From assembly GCA_910579995.1 (NCBI GenBank), contig CAJTWH010000001.1:80884-144883 (forward strand): 64,000 nt of DNA, given 5' to 3'. Position 1 is the first letter of the stretch, and every line of letters begins with the position of its first letter. Of this stretch, positions 18,016-25,432 are shown piece by piece. Position numbers and translations under genes: made by a program. The notes beneath the pieces were generated by a model, which worked only from the letters and a program-made list of their open reading frames with translations, was not told where the DNA came from and did not search any database. This DNA comes from an uncultured Muribaculaceae bacterium (GTDB taxonomy: Bacteria; Bacteroidota; Bacteroidia; Bacteroidales; Muribaculaceae).

Positions 18016-19299
18016 ATGACCGACCTTATTATAATTGTTTGTCTCATTTTGCTTAACGGAGTTTTCTCAATGTCGGAGGTGGCTTTGATTTCGGCCCGCC
18101 GTTCACGGCTTGCAGCCGACGCCAAGAATGGCAACAGCAACGCCCGGACAGCATTGAAACTTGCCGACGAACCCGATAGATTCCTCTCTACCATCCAGAT
18201 CGGGATTACCTTGATAGGTATCCTCACCGGTCTGTTTTCGGGCGCAGAGCTTTCGGGCGAATTTGCCGCTTGGCTGACCGGCGCAGGCCTTAAGGCGTCG
18301 TGGGCAAACGGCGTAGCCAAGACTTTGATTGTGGCTGCGGTGACTTATCTGTCGATAGTGGTAGGCGAGCTTGTGCCTAAGCGCATAGGCATGGGTAACT
18401 CCACAACAATAGCAAAGCTTGTGGCTCCCGGCATGAAATTGCTCTCGGTGATAGCTTATCCGGCAGTGTGGCTGCTGTCATTGTCTACAAAATTTTTTAC
18501 AAATCTGCTTGGCATTGATAAAGAGAACTCTACGGTGACAGAAGAAGAGATAAAATCTCTGATAAAAGAAGGAACCGAAACCGGCGAGGTGCGCGAAGTG
18601 GAGCAAGATATCATGGAGCGAGCCCTTGTGATGGGCGACCTGCGGGTACATGCCATCATGACGGTGCGTAAGGATGTTGATTGCCTCTCGATAGACATGA
18701 GCTGTGAGGATGTCAAGGATATTGTCACCAATCATCTTCACTCCGCTTACCCGGTATATGATAAAGAGAAGAAGCGTATCTGCGGCGTGATATCGCTGAA
18801 GAACCTGATACTTGCCTTGTATGAGCATGATTTTGAAATTTCCCGTCTTATTACAAAGGGCTTTTTCATACCAGAAAACATGTCGGTCTACGACGTGTTG
18901 GCAACCTTTAAGTGTGAGAGGATTTCTTCAGCCCTCGTATGCGATGAATATGGTGACTTCTGTGGCGTAGTGACCTTGGGCGATATTCTCGACGGGCTTG
19001 TGGGCGACTGCCCCGATGTCGTGGACGAACCGATGATTACGCAGCGGCCCGGCAAAGACGAGTGGCTTGCCGATGGCCAGCTCCCGATATATGATTTCCT
19101 TGCAGGATTCAAGCGGGAGGAGCTTTACAGTCCTCAGTCGTACAGCACGCTTGGGGGCTTGATGATGTCGCTTTTGGGTCGAGTGCCGCATACCGGAGAT
19201 GTGGCGAACTGGCACGACTTCCGTCTTGAGGTTGTGGATATGGATAATGTGCGTGTCGACAAGATAGCCGTAAGTATAGAAAAAAGCCATCCGGCCTGA
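18016..19299 (+). CDS. CNNM/CorC-family membrane protein with CBS domains
   Basis: A 427-residue protein with an N-terminal CNNM (DUF21) membrane domain of about four segments (1-150; FSMSEVALISARRSRL and VGELVPKRIGM motifs). Two CBS repeats follow (about 200-325, with AIMTVRKDV, SALVCDEYGDFCGVVTLGDIL), then a C-terminal CorC_HlyC domain. Such proteins are linked to Mg2+ or Co2+ efflux; older annotation calls them hemolysins, which is misleading. The stop lies within the terminator stem at 19284-19312. Single-gene unit. Confidence 0.9.
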   Translation: MTDLIIIVCLILLNGVFSMSEVALISARRSRLAADAKNGNSNARTALKLADEPDRFLSTIQIGITLIGILTGLFSGAELSGEFAAWLTGAGLKASWANGVAKTLIVAAVTYLSIVVGELVPKRIGMGNSTTIAKLVAPGMKLLSVIAYPAVWLLSLSTKFFTNLLGIDKENSTVTEEEIKSLIKEGTETGEVREVEQDIMERALVMGDLRVHAIMTVRKDVDCLSIDMSCEDVKDIVTNHLHSAYPVYDKEKKRICGVISLKNLILALYEHDFEISRLITKGFFIPENMSVYDVLATFKCERISSALVCDEYGDFCGVVTLGDILDGLVGDCPDVVDEPMITQRPGKDEWLADGQLPIYDFLAGFKREELYSPQSYSTLGGLMMSLLGRVPHTGDVANWHDFRLEVVDMDNVRVDKIAVSIEKSHPA

Positions 19300-19312
19300 G
19301 ACCGGATGGCTT
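19284..19312 (-). terminator. Rho-independent terminator between convergent genes
   Basis: AAGCCATCCGG and CCGGATGGCTT form an 11-bp perfect stem. Read on the minus strand it is followed by a T-run, so it terminates the inositol-phosphate synthase transcript; it may also serve the plus-strand gene. Confidence 0.8.
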
Positions 19313-19335
19313 GTAAGACTTATCTTGTTGACGTA

Positions 19336-20676
19336 TTAGTCGATGAGTTCGTCGGCTTTGTAGCCACCCATTTCGCGGATAGCGTTCTTCAGCATAACGT
19401 ACTGCTGGAAGAGGTGGTTGACAGGCACTTCGTCTTTGGTGTAGTCGTGCATAGGGCTCTTGAGGAAGAAGCTCAGGAAGCGCTGAATGCCGTAGCGGCC
19501 GGCGCGGGCAGCGAGGTCGCTCAGGAGCACGAGGTCAAGGCAGAGGGGAGCAGCGAGGATAGAGTCGCGGCAGAGGAAGTTGATCTTGATCTGCATGGGG
19601 TAGCCCATCCAGCCGAAGATATCGATGTTGTCCCAGCCCTCTTTGTTGTCGTTGCGCGGGGGATAGTAGTTGATACGTACTTTGTGGTAGTAACCGTTGT
19701 GGTCGTTGCCTTCGCCGCCGCAGTTCACACCATAGAGATCGGGCTGCTCTTCGGGTACGAGGATTGACTCGAGGGTAGAGAGTTTCGATACCTCTTTGGT
19801 GCGGAAGTTTGCGGGTTCGTCGAGTACGAGACCGTCGCGGTTGCCGAGGATGTTGGTAGAGAACCAGCCGTTGAGGCCGAGGCAACGAGTGCCGATGATG
19901 GGTGCGAAGCCTGATTTAACAAGAGTCTGACCGGTCTTGAAGTCTTTGCCGGCGATAGGCATCTTTGTTTTCTCGGCGAGCTCCCACATAGCGGGGATGT
20001 CTACGGTGGTGTTGGGGGCACCCATGATGAAAGGAGCGCCTTCAACGAGTGCTGCGTAAGCGTAGCACATAGAGGGAGCGATGTGCTCTTTGTCGTCGGC
20101 TTTCATAGCCTCTTCGAGAGCAGCCAGAGTGTAGTGGCATTTCTCATCGATGGGCACGTAAACCTCAGTAGAGGCAGCCCAGAGCACTACAACGCGCTCA
20201 ACACCGCTTTCTTTCTTGAAGTTGCGGATGTCTTCGCGGAGCTGCTCAACCATTTCCCAGCGGGTCTTGCCGTGCATGATGTTGTCGCCGTCAAGACGTT
20301 TAGCGTAGTTGTGGTCGAAAGCTGCAGCGAGGGGCACGATTTTCTCGAGTTCGTCGCGTACGGGCTCGATGTCCTTCTCTTTGAGGACTTCGGCGTGCAT
20401 TGCAGATTCGTATGCGTTTGCGGGGTAAACGTCCCATGCGGCAAAGACGATGTCTTTGAGATCGGTGATGGGAGCGATTTCGTTGTATTTCAGATATTTT
20501 TTGTCAGCGCCTTCACCCACACGGATTTTGTCGTACTGAGTCATGGAGCCAACGGGTTTGGCAAGGCCTTTGCGAGTCATCAGAACACCGGTAATGAAGG
20601 TGGTAGATACAGCGCCGAGGCCTACGACCATCACGCCGAGTTTACCGGTTGCCGGTTTTGCTTTAGTTTCGCTCAT
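19336..20676 (-). CDS. Inositol-3-phosphate synthase
   Basis: A 446-residue myo-inositol-1-phosphate synthase that converts glucose 6-phosphate to inositol 3-phosphate with NAD+. The Rossmann motif GLGAVSTTFITG is near residue 19; family motifs VVLWAASTEVY, IAGKDFKTGQT and LGLNGWFSTNILGNRDG are clear. In Bacteroides this activity feeds inositol phospho- and sphingolipid synthesis. No downstream lipid gene is adjacent, so the pathway link is from family knowledge. A -7 promoter element lies about 108 bp upstream. Confidence 0.93.
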   Translation of the reverse strand: MSETKAKPATGKLGVMVVGLGAVSTTFITGVLMTRKGLAKPVGSMTQYDKIRVGEGADKKYLKYNEIAPITDLKDIVFAAWDVYPANAYESAMHAEVLKEKDIEPVRDELEKIVPLAAAFDHNYAKRLDGDNIMHGKTRWEMVEQLREDIRNFKKESGVERVVVLWAASTEVYVPIDEKCHYTLAALEEAMKADDKEHIAPSMCYAYAALVEGAPFIMGAPNTTVDIPAMWELAEKTKMPIAGKDFKTGQTLVKSGFAPIIGTRCLGLNGWFSTNILGNRDGLVLDEPANFRTKEVSKLSTLESILVPEEQPDLYGVNCGGEGNDHNGYYHKVRINYYPPRNDNKEGWDNIDIFGWMGYPMQIKINFLCRDSILAAPLCLDLVLLSDLAARAGRYGIQRFLSFFLKSPMHDYTKDEVPVNHLFQQYVMLKNAIREMGGYKADELID

Positions 20677-20783
20677 TTTGGATGATTTAATTAGTTTATT
20701 ATAGTTAAATTATTATCAAATAAATCAGGCCAAAAAATCCCCTTTTCCCGGGGGCTTTATGGCGACTGTTCTGTTTTGCGGCT

Positions 20784-20791
20784 CAAAAGTA
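20784..20791 (-). promoter_or_regulatory. -7 element for inositol-phosphate synthase
   Basis: TACTTTTG on the minus strand matches TAnnTTTG; the -33 position has only a T-run. It implies a leader of about 100 nt containing a weak CCCC...GGGG stem followed by T6 at about 20732-20755, which might be an attenuator. The remainder of 20792-21034 is AT-rich, with two TATAGTTAAAAT copies near 20881 and 20923 and no gene. Confidence 0.4.
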
Positions 20792-21034
20792 GTAACTATT
20801 TTGGAGCTGTAAAAATGTTTTTACTACAAATTTGGTAAAGATTTGTTAAGTATATATAAATCTTTGATGAAAATGTGTAATATAGTTAAAATGGGTCTGT
20901 TTAATGTATATTATAGTTAAAATAGATTAATATAGTGAGGCGAGGTATTTTCTCGTTTATGGGTTGTTATTTGTAATGCAAATTTCAGTCTCATTATTAT
21001 ATATCTCTAAATAACAAAAGGACACTATGTTCTT

Positions 21035-21062
21035 TTACCGCATTAGGGTTACCGCATTAGGG
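21035..21062. repeat. Two tandem 14-bp repeats upstream of the antitoxin-like gene
   Basis: TTACCGCATTAGGG occurs twice head-to-tail (21035-21048 and 21049-21062), about 56 bp upstream of the -7 box at 21118. This is a plausible operator, but no binding protein is known. Confidence 0.7.
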
Positions 21063-21117
21063 CAACAATTTTCATATTTTTCTGTCAGTAAAATCATATT
21101 ATGTCGATAATTTGTTG

Positions 21118-21125
21118 TACCTTTG
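21118..21125 (+). promoter_or_regulatory. -7 element for the small-protein/GNAT pair
   Basis: TACCTTTG matches the Bacteroidota -7 box and lies 24 bp before the ATG at 21150. The -33 element is not clear. Confidence 0.45.
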
Positions 21126-21149
21126 TAATATATAACTAAAAACTCAGCT

Positions 21150-21302
21150 ATGGCACGACCGATTAAAGAAACTCCCATTCTATTTGGGTCAGACGCTAAG
21201 CGGTTTGAAGAGCGTATGCAGAATCCTCCTAAGGTGAATTCTGAAAAACGAGCTCAGATTCGAAGGTCCTACGAGACTGTCATGAAGATGATGGTCAATT
21301 AA
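21150..21302 (+). CDS. Small antitoxin-like protein
   Basis: A 50-residue basic protein (starts MARPIKETPILFGSDAKRF) that ends 4 bp before a GNAT acetyltransferase gene. The arrangement of a tiny gene with an R/K-rich, helix-forming sequence just ahead of a GNAT gene is that of GNAT toxin-antitoxin pairs. The phrase PILFGSDAKRFEERMQNP resembles short Bacteroidota proteins found in this position. Antitoxin function is inferred from position, not from a recognised DNA-binding fold. Confidence 0.6.
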   Translation: MARPIKETPILFGSDAKRFEERMQNPPKVNSEKRAQIRRSYETVMKMMVN

Positions 21303-21306
21303 AACA

Positions 21307-21855
21307 ATGACAAGAGAAGAATTTCAAAACCGTTGTAGGGTTCGACGCTTGAATATTGGAGATACAGTTGGTACTTTCGACTGTCACGATGAAGACCTTA
21401 ACGATTTCATATTGAATGAAGCCGGTCTTTATCGCAATGCGTTGTTGTCTGTAACATACGTGGTGGAGGATAAGAACACCAATGAGGTGTTGGCGTATTT
21501 CAGTTTGGCAAATGATAAAATATCCATTTCGGATTTTGAAAGTAAGACAGACTTCAATCGTTTCAGAAAGCACAAATTTGTAAACGAGAAAAGACTTCGA
21601 AGTTATCCGGCTATAAAAATAGGACGGTTGGCGATAGCACGGTCTGCTCAACATCAGTCCATCGGAACATATTTGTTGGAGTTCATTGAAGATTATTTCA
21701 TCATTGACGCAAAATCAGGATGTCGTTTCGTTACTGTAGATGCATACGTTGATGCAATACCTTTCTACATAAAAAACAATTATCAGTTTCTTAATAACGA
21801 TGACGAAGACAAACGGACAAGAGTCATGTATTTAGACCTTGCTTCCTTGCTTTGA
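21307..21855 (+). CDS. GNAT-family N-acetyltransferase, possible toxin
   Basis: A 182-residue GNAT protein. The acetyl-CoA binding region is visible as IGRLAIARSAQHQSIGTYLLEFIEDYF (about 101-128), where the family expects an R/Q-x-x-G-x-G/A loop, followed by the FYIKNNYQFL C-terminal motif. The arrangement resembles toxin GNATs such as TacT, which acetylate aminoacyl-tRNA, but antibiotic- or metabolite-modifying enzymes look similar. It is paired with the small gene at 21150. Both genes are more AT-rich than their neighbours, suggesting acquisition. Confidence 0.75.
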   Translation: MTREEFQNRCRVRRLNIGDTVGTFDCHDEDLNDFILNEAGLYRNALLSVTYVVEDKNTNEVLAYFSLANDKISISDFESKTDFNRFRKHKFVNEKRLRSYPAIKIGRLAIARSAQHQSIGTYLLEFIEDYFIIDAKSGCRFVTVDAYVDAIPFYIKNNYQFLNNDDEDKRTRVMYLDLASLL

Positions 21856-21966
21856 CTTGTTAGCTTCCGAGTAAAACATTGTTGCTTTACATTTACTCTA
21901 CGTTCTTTTTGCGGCATATTTATGGTAAAAATTATTAAAGAGTGGGAGAAAGTCGCAAAAATGGCT

Positions 21967-21974
21967 TAACTTTG
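21967..21974 (+). promoter_or_regulatory. -7 element for the foldase operon
   Basis: TAACTTTG matches TAnnTTTG, 28 bp before the ATG at 22003. No clear -33 TTTG. Confidence 0.4.
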
Positions 21975-22002
21975 CACCTGCATCTAATTGAAGTGCTTAC
22001 AA

Positions 22003-23358
22003 ATGAATAAGAAATTTATACTGTTCGGCGTAACCCTCATGGTGGCAGCCGGTCTTTTTGCCGCAACCGGCGACAATGTTATCGATGAGGTTGCATGGAT
22101 GATAGGCGACGAACCTATATATAAATCAGAGATAGAGCAGGCTTATATGGACCTGCAGAATGAGCGCACCGAGATACCGGGCGATCCTTACTGCGTGATT
22201 CCCGAACAGCTTGCCGTAGAGCGTCTTTTCCTCCATCAGGCCGATATCGATACTGTGGAAGTGCAGGAGTCGATGGTGCAGATGCAGGTTGACCAGCAGA
22301 TGAACTTCCTGATCAGCAACCTTGGCAGCCGCGAGAAAGTGGAGCAGTATTTCCGCAAGAGCTATCCCGACATCCGCGAGTATTATGCCGACAATATGCG
22401 CAAGCGTGCCCGTGTGCAGCAGGTACGCAGCGGTCTCACCAAGAATCTCAAGGTGACTCCCGGCGATGTGCGCCGCTACTTCGACGCCTTGCCCAAAGAC
22501 AGCGTGCCTTTCATGCCGCTGCAGGTAGAGGTGCAGCTGCTTACGCTCAATCCGGTTATCCCGCGTCAGGAAATCGACGACGTAAAAGCCCGTCTGCGCG
22601 ATTATGCCGACCGTGTCAACCGCGGCGAGAGCGAGTTCTCTACTCTTGCCATTCTTTACTCTGAGGCTCCCGAGGGTGTGCGTGGCGGTGAGATCGGCTT
22701 TATGGGCCGTGGTCAGCTCGTGCCCGAATATGCTGCCGTGGCTTTTAACCTCAGCGACCCCAAGAAAGTGTCGAAGATTGTAGAGACCGAATACGGCTTC
22801 CATATCATACAGCTCATCGAGAAACGCGGCGACCGTATCAACACCCGCCATATCCTTCTGCGCCCCAAGGTGTCGCAGAAAGACAAAGACATGGCCATGG
22901 AGCGCCTCGACTCTCTCCGCAACGACATTGTGGATAAAAAGACATTGACTTTCGAAGAAGCAGTAGGGCAGTACTCGCAGGACAAGGATACCCGCATGAG
23001 CAGGGGTGTGATGGTGAATCAGGAGACCGGCACCACCCGCTTCGAGATGTCGCAGCTGCCTCAGGAGATTGCCATGGTGGTGTCGAAACTTCAGCCCGGT
23101 GAGATCTCGCAGCCTTTCATCATGCACAATGAGAAGAACGGTCGCGAGGTAGTGGCGATGGTGCGCCTCTCTTCGCGTATCGACGCCCATCAGGCCAACC
23201 TCTCCGACGACTACCAGACTATCAAGGACATGTATGAGAATGCACGTAAGCAGCAGATTGTAGACCAATGGCTTGCCAAGAAAATCAAGGATACTTACGT
23301 GCGTATCGAAGACGGATGGCGCGGTTGCGAATTCCAGTACCAAGGCTGGGTGAAATAA
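22003..23358 (+). CDS. SurA-like periplasmic peptidyl-prolyl isomerase
   Basis: A 451-residue exported protein with a signal peptide (about 1-21), a SurA-type N-terminal chaperone domain (VIDEVAWMIGDEPIYKSEIEQAY), and two parvulin (PpiC) domains at roughly 170-275 and 275-385 (YSEAPEGVRGGEIGFMGRGQLVPEY, NTRHILLRPK). It probably helps outer-membrane proteins fold. I chose ATG 22003 because the signal peptide starts there, not the in-frame ATG at 21988. An OstA-like gene follows in the same direction, a sensible envelope-assembly pairing. Confidence 0.9.
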   Translation: MNKKFILFGVTLMVAAGLFAATGDNVIDEVAWMIGDEPIYKSEIEQAYMDLQNERTEIPGDPYCVIPEQLAVERLFLHQADIDTVEVQESMVQMQVDQQMNFLISNLGSREKVEQYFRKSYPDIREYYADNMRKRARVQQVRSGLTKNLKVTPGDVRRYFDALPKDSVPFMPLQVEVQLLTLNPVIPRQEIDDVKARLRDYADRVNRGESEFSTLAILYSEAPEGVRGGEIGFMGRGQLVPEYAAVAFNLSDPKKVSKIVETEYGFHIIQLIEKRGDRINTRHILLRPKVSQKDKDMAMERLDSLRNDIVDKKTLTFEEAVGQYSQDKDTRMSRGVMVNQETGTTRFEMSQLPQEIAMVVSKLQPGEISQPFIMHNEKNGREVVAMVRLSSRIDAHQANLSDDYQTIKDMYENARKQQIVDQWLAKKIKDTYVRIEDGWRGCEFQYQGWVK

Positions 23359-23416
23359 CACGCCGCAGAGCCTGCGGGGCTTCTTCGGGCCCCGCGCCCC
23401 TATCATTTGACCGCCA

Positions 23417-25117
23417 ATGCATAATTCGCGCAAATCAGTCTTAATCGCCTTTGTTGTGCTTGCATTGCCGGCGCTTATGGCGCTGGTGCCGCACAGCCGT
23501 CCCGTGCCGCCGATACGTCCGCAGATTCCCGACGCCGACCGCTCGTCGGGCAACCGTGTCTTTCTTGAGCAGGCCGACTTCCTGCGCAAGAACCCCGGCG
23601 ACACGTTCCTGACCGTTGTCAACAATGTGATATTCACCAAAGGCCCGATGATCATGAAGTGCGACAGCGCGCATTTCTTCGAATCGTCGGAGTCGCTGCA
23701 GGCATTCGGCAATGTGAGCATGGAGCAGGGTGACACCCTCTTTGTCTATGCCGACGAGCTCGACTATGACGGCTTCACCGAGATTGCAACCCTCTATGCC
23801 GACCCCGGCAAGAAAGTGCGCCTTATCAACCGCGATGTAGAGCTCAAGACCGATGTATTTATCTACGACCTTGCCATAGACCTCGGATATTATGAAGTGG
23901 GCGGCACTCTCACCGACCCCTCCAACACCCTCACCTCAATCTACGGCGAATACGTGCCCTCTACAAAAGAGGCAAATTTCTATACACGCGTGCACCTCAA
24001 CTCGCGCAATCAGAGCGATACCCTCGATATTTATACCGACACCTTATATTATAACACCGACACCCATATCGCGCAGCTTTTCTCGCCCAGTGAGGTGGTG
24101 AACAAGCGGGGCACAATCTATACCCGCCTCGGAGTTTACGACACCGACAGCAACCGCACGACGCTCTACGACCGCTCTACCATCGTGACGGCGCAGAAGC
24201 AGACCCTCACAGCCGACACCATTTATTATGACCGCACCGCGGGCTATGGCGAGGCTTTCGGAGGCATGGTGCTAACCGACAGCGTGCACGACGCTCAGGT
24301 TCTCGGCAACTATGGCTATTACGATGAATTGGCCGACACGGCTTTTGTCACCGGCCGCGCCCTTATCAAGCACTACAACAGCGAGGATACACTCTATCTC
24401 CACGGCAGATATATACGCACGGCAGCCCTCTACGACACCACTACGGTAGCCGCCGATACCATCGCCGGCACTCCCGAGACATTCCGGGTAGACACCACCC
24501 ATGTGGCCGTGATTCACCCGGCTGTGCGCTTCTACCGCTCCGATATGCAGGGCGTATGCGATTCGCTGCGATATACTGAGCGCGATTCCACGCTGCGCAT
24601 GTTTATCGACCCGGTAGTGTGGAGCGACGACCAGCAGATTTTCGGCAATGTGATAGAAATGCAGCTCAACGACAGCACCATAAAGCGCGCTATACTCCCC
24701 GATCAGGCTTTCGCCGCCCAACGTATCGAGGGACCGCATTTCCAGCAGCTCAGCGGCAAGGAGATGGTGGCCGATTTTATCGACGGGCAGATCCACCGCC
24801 TCGATGTCAACGGCAATGTGGAGATAATAATGTATCCGGAGGAAAATGATTCGACCATCAACAAGATTGTCAATGCCGAGAGCAGTTTCATGACCGTGAT
24901 ATTCAAGGGACAGGCCACCGACTCAATCAGAATGTGGCCCGAGACAACAGGCACGGTCACCCCGCTCTTCCTCGCGCGCAAGAGCCTCTATTATCTGCCT
25001 AAATTCAAGTGGTTTGAAGACCTTCGCCCGCTCAATAAAGACGATATCTTCAGCAAAGAGCCCGAGCCGCAGCCGTCAGAGCAGGAAGCCGAGGAAGAGG
25101 ACGGCGCTGCAGATTAA
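23417..25117 (+). CDS. OstA/LptA-like envelope protein
   Basis: A 566-residue exported protein (N-terminal hydrophobic segment 8-25) with an OstA-like beta-jelly-roll region (FLRKNPGDTFLTVVNNVIFTKGPMIMKCDSAHFFESSESLQAFGNV, about 52-100) followed by further repeats rich in DTLYYNTDT-like strands. LptA/OstA domains carry lipopolysaccharide across the periplasm; the long Bacteroidota version may combine bridge and scaffold roles. It follows the SurA-like gene after 58 bp that contain a small hairpin. Its 3' end overlaps the convergent membrane-protein gene by 42 bp. The C-terminus is acidic (EEEDGAAD). Confidence 0.85.
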   Translation: MHNSRKSVLIAFVVLALPALMALVPHSRPVPPIRPQIPDADRSSGNRVFLEQADFLRKNPGDTFLTVVNNVIFTKGPMIMKCDSAHFFESSESLQAFGNVSMEQGDTLFVYADELDYDGFTEIATLYADPGKKVRLINRDVELKTDVFIYDLAIDLGYYEVGGTLTDPSNTLTSIYGEYVPSTKEANFYTRVHLNSRNQSDTLDIYTDTLYYNTDTHIAQLFSPSEVVNKRGTIYTRLGVYDTDSNRTTLYDRSTIVTAQKQTLTADTIYYDRTAGYGEAFGGMVLTDSVHDAQVLGNYGYYDELADTAFVTGRALIKHYNSEDTLYLHGRYIRTAALYDTTTVAADTIAGTPETFRVDTTHVAVIHPAVRFYRSDMQGVCDSLRYTERDSTLRMFIDPVVWSDDQQIFGNVIEMQLNDSTIKRAILPDQAFAAQRIEGPHFQQLSGKEMVADFIDGQIHRLDVNGNVEIIMYPEENDSTINKIVNAESSFMTVIFKGQATDSIRMWPETTGTVTPLFLARKSLYYLPKFKWFEDLRPLNKDDIFSKEPEPQPSEQEAEEEDGAAD

Positions 25118-25432
25118 GGTCCATTTATTGTAGCATATATATCTGAGCGAGAACGCTATCGGCAGGGCAATGAAGTATGCCGCTATGGCAAGCCAATAGC
25201 GTGACTTGGCGATGAATGCCGCGATGATAAGAAGCACGCATATTACTCCGGAAATCTTTGCGGCGAAAAGGAAAATCAGTGCCAGGCCGATATATGCAAG
25301 CCATTGAGCCGTGTCGGGCGTACCCTTGGCCCAATAGCCTTTGAAGTATAAGCCTGCGCGCGCTACCGGGTCGGACGGAGCGTCGGGCACTTCATCCCAC
25401 TCGCCGGTGTGCGGGTTGAATTTCAGTGCCAT
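25076..25432 (-). CDS. Small membrane protein with N-terminal NPxTGE motif
   Basis: A 118-residue protein not recognised with confidence (possibly DUF4834-like). The N-terminus reads FNPHTGEWDEVPDAP and is followed by three or four hydrophobic segments (about 40-115). The ATG at 25432 shares one base with the clpB stop codon, so translation is coupled to clpB. The N-terminal motif resembles YNPVTGEFEQV in the 60-residue protein encoded at 29510. Its 3' end overlaps the OstA-like gene on the opposite strand by 42 bp. Confidence 0.7.
   Translation of the reverse strand: MALKFNPHTGEWDEVPDAPSDPVARAGLYFKGYWAKGTPDTAQWLAYIGLALIFLFAAKISGVICVLLIIAAFIAKSRYWLAIAAYFIALPIAFSLRYICYNKWTLICSAVLFLGFLL

Noticed and set aside
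22126..23736. 536-codon minus-strand open frame opposite the SurA-like gene
   Set aside because: Shadow frame; the plus-strand protein has clear parvulin motifs and signal peptide.
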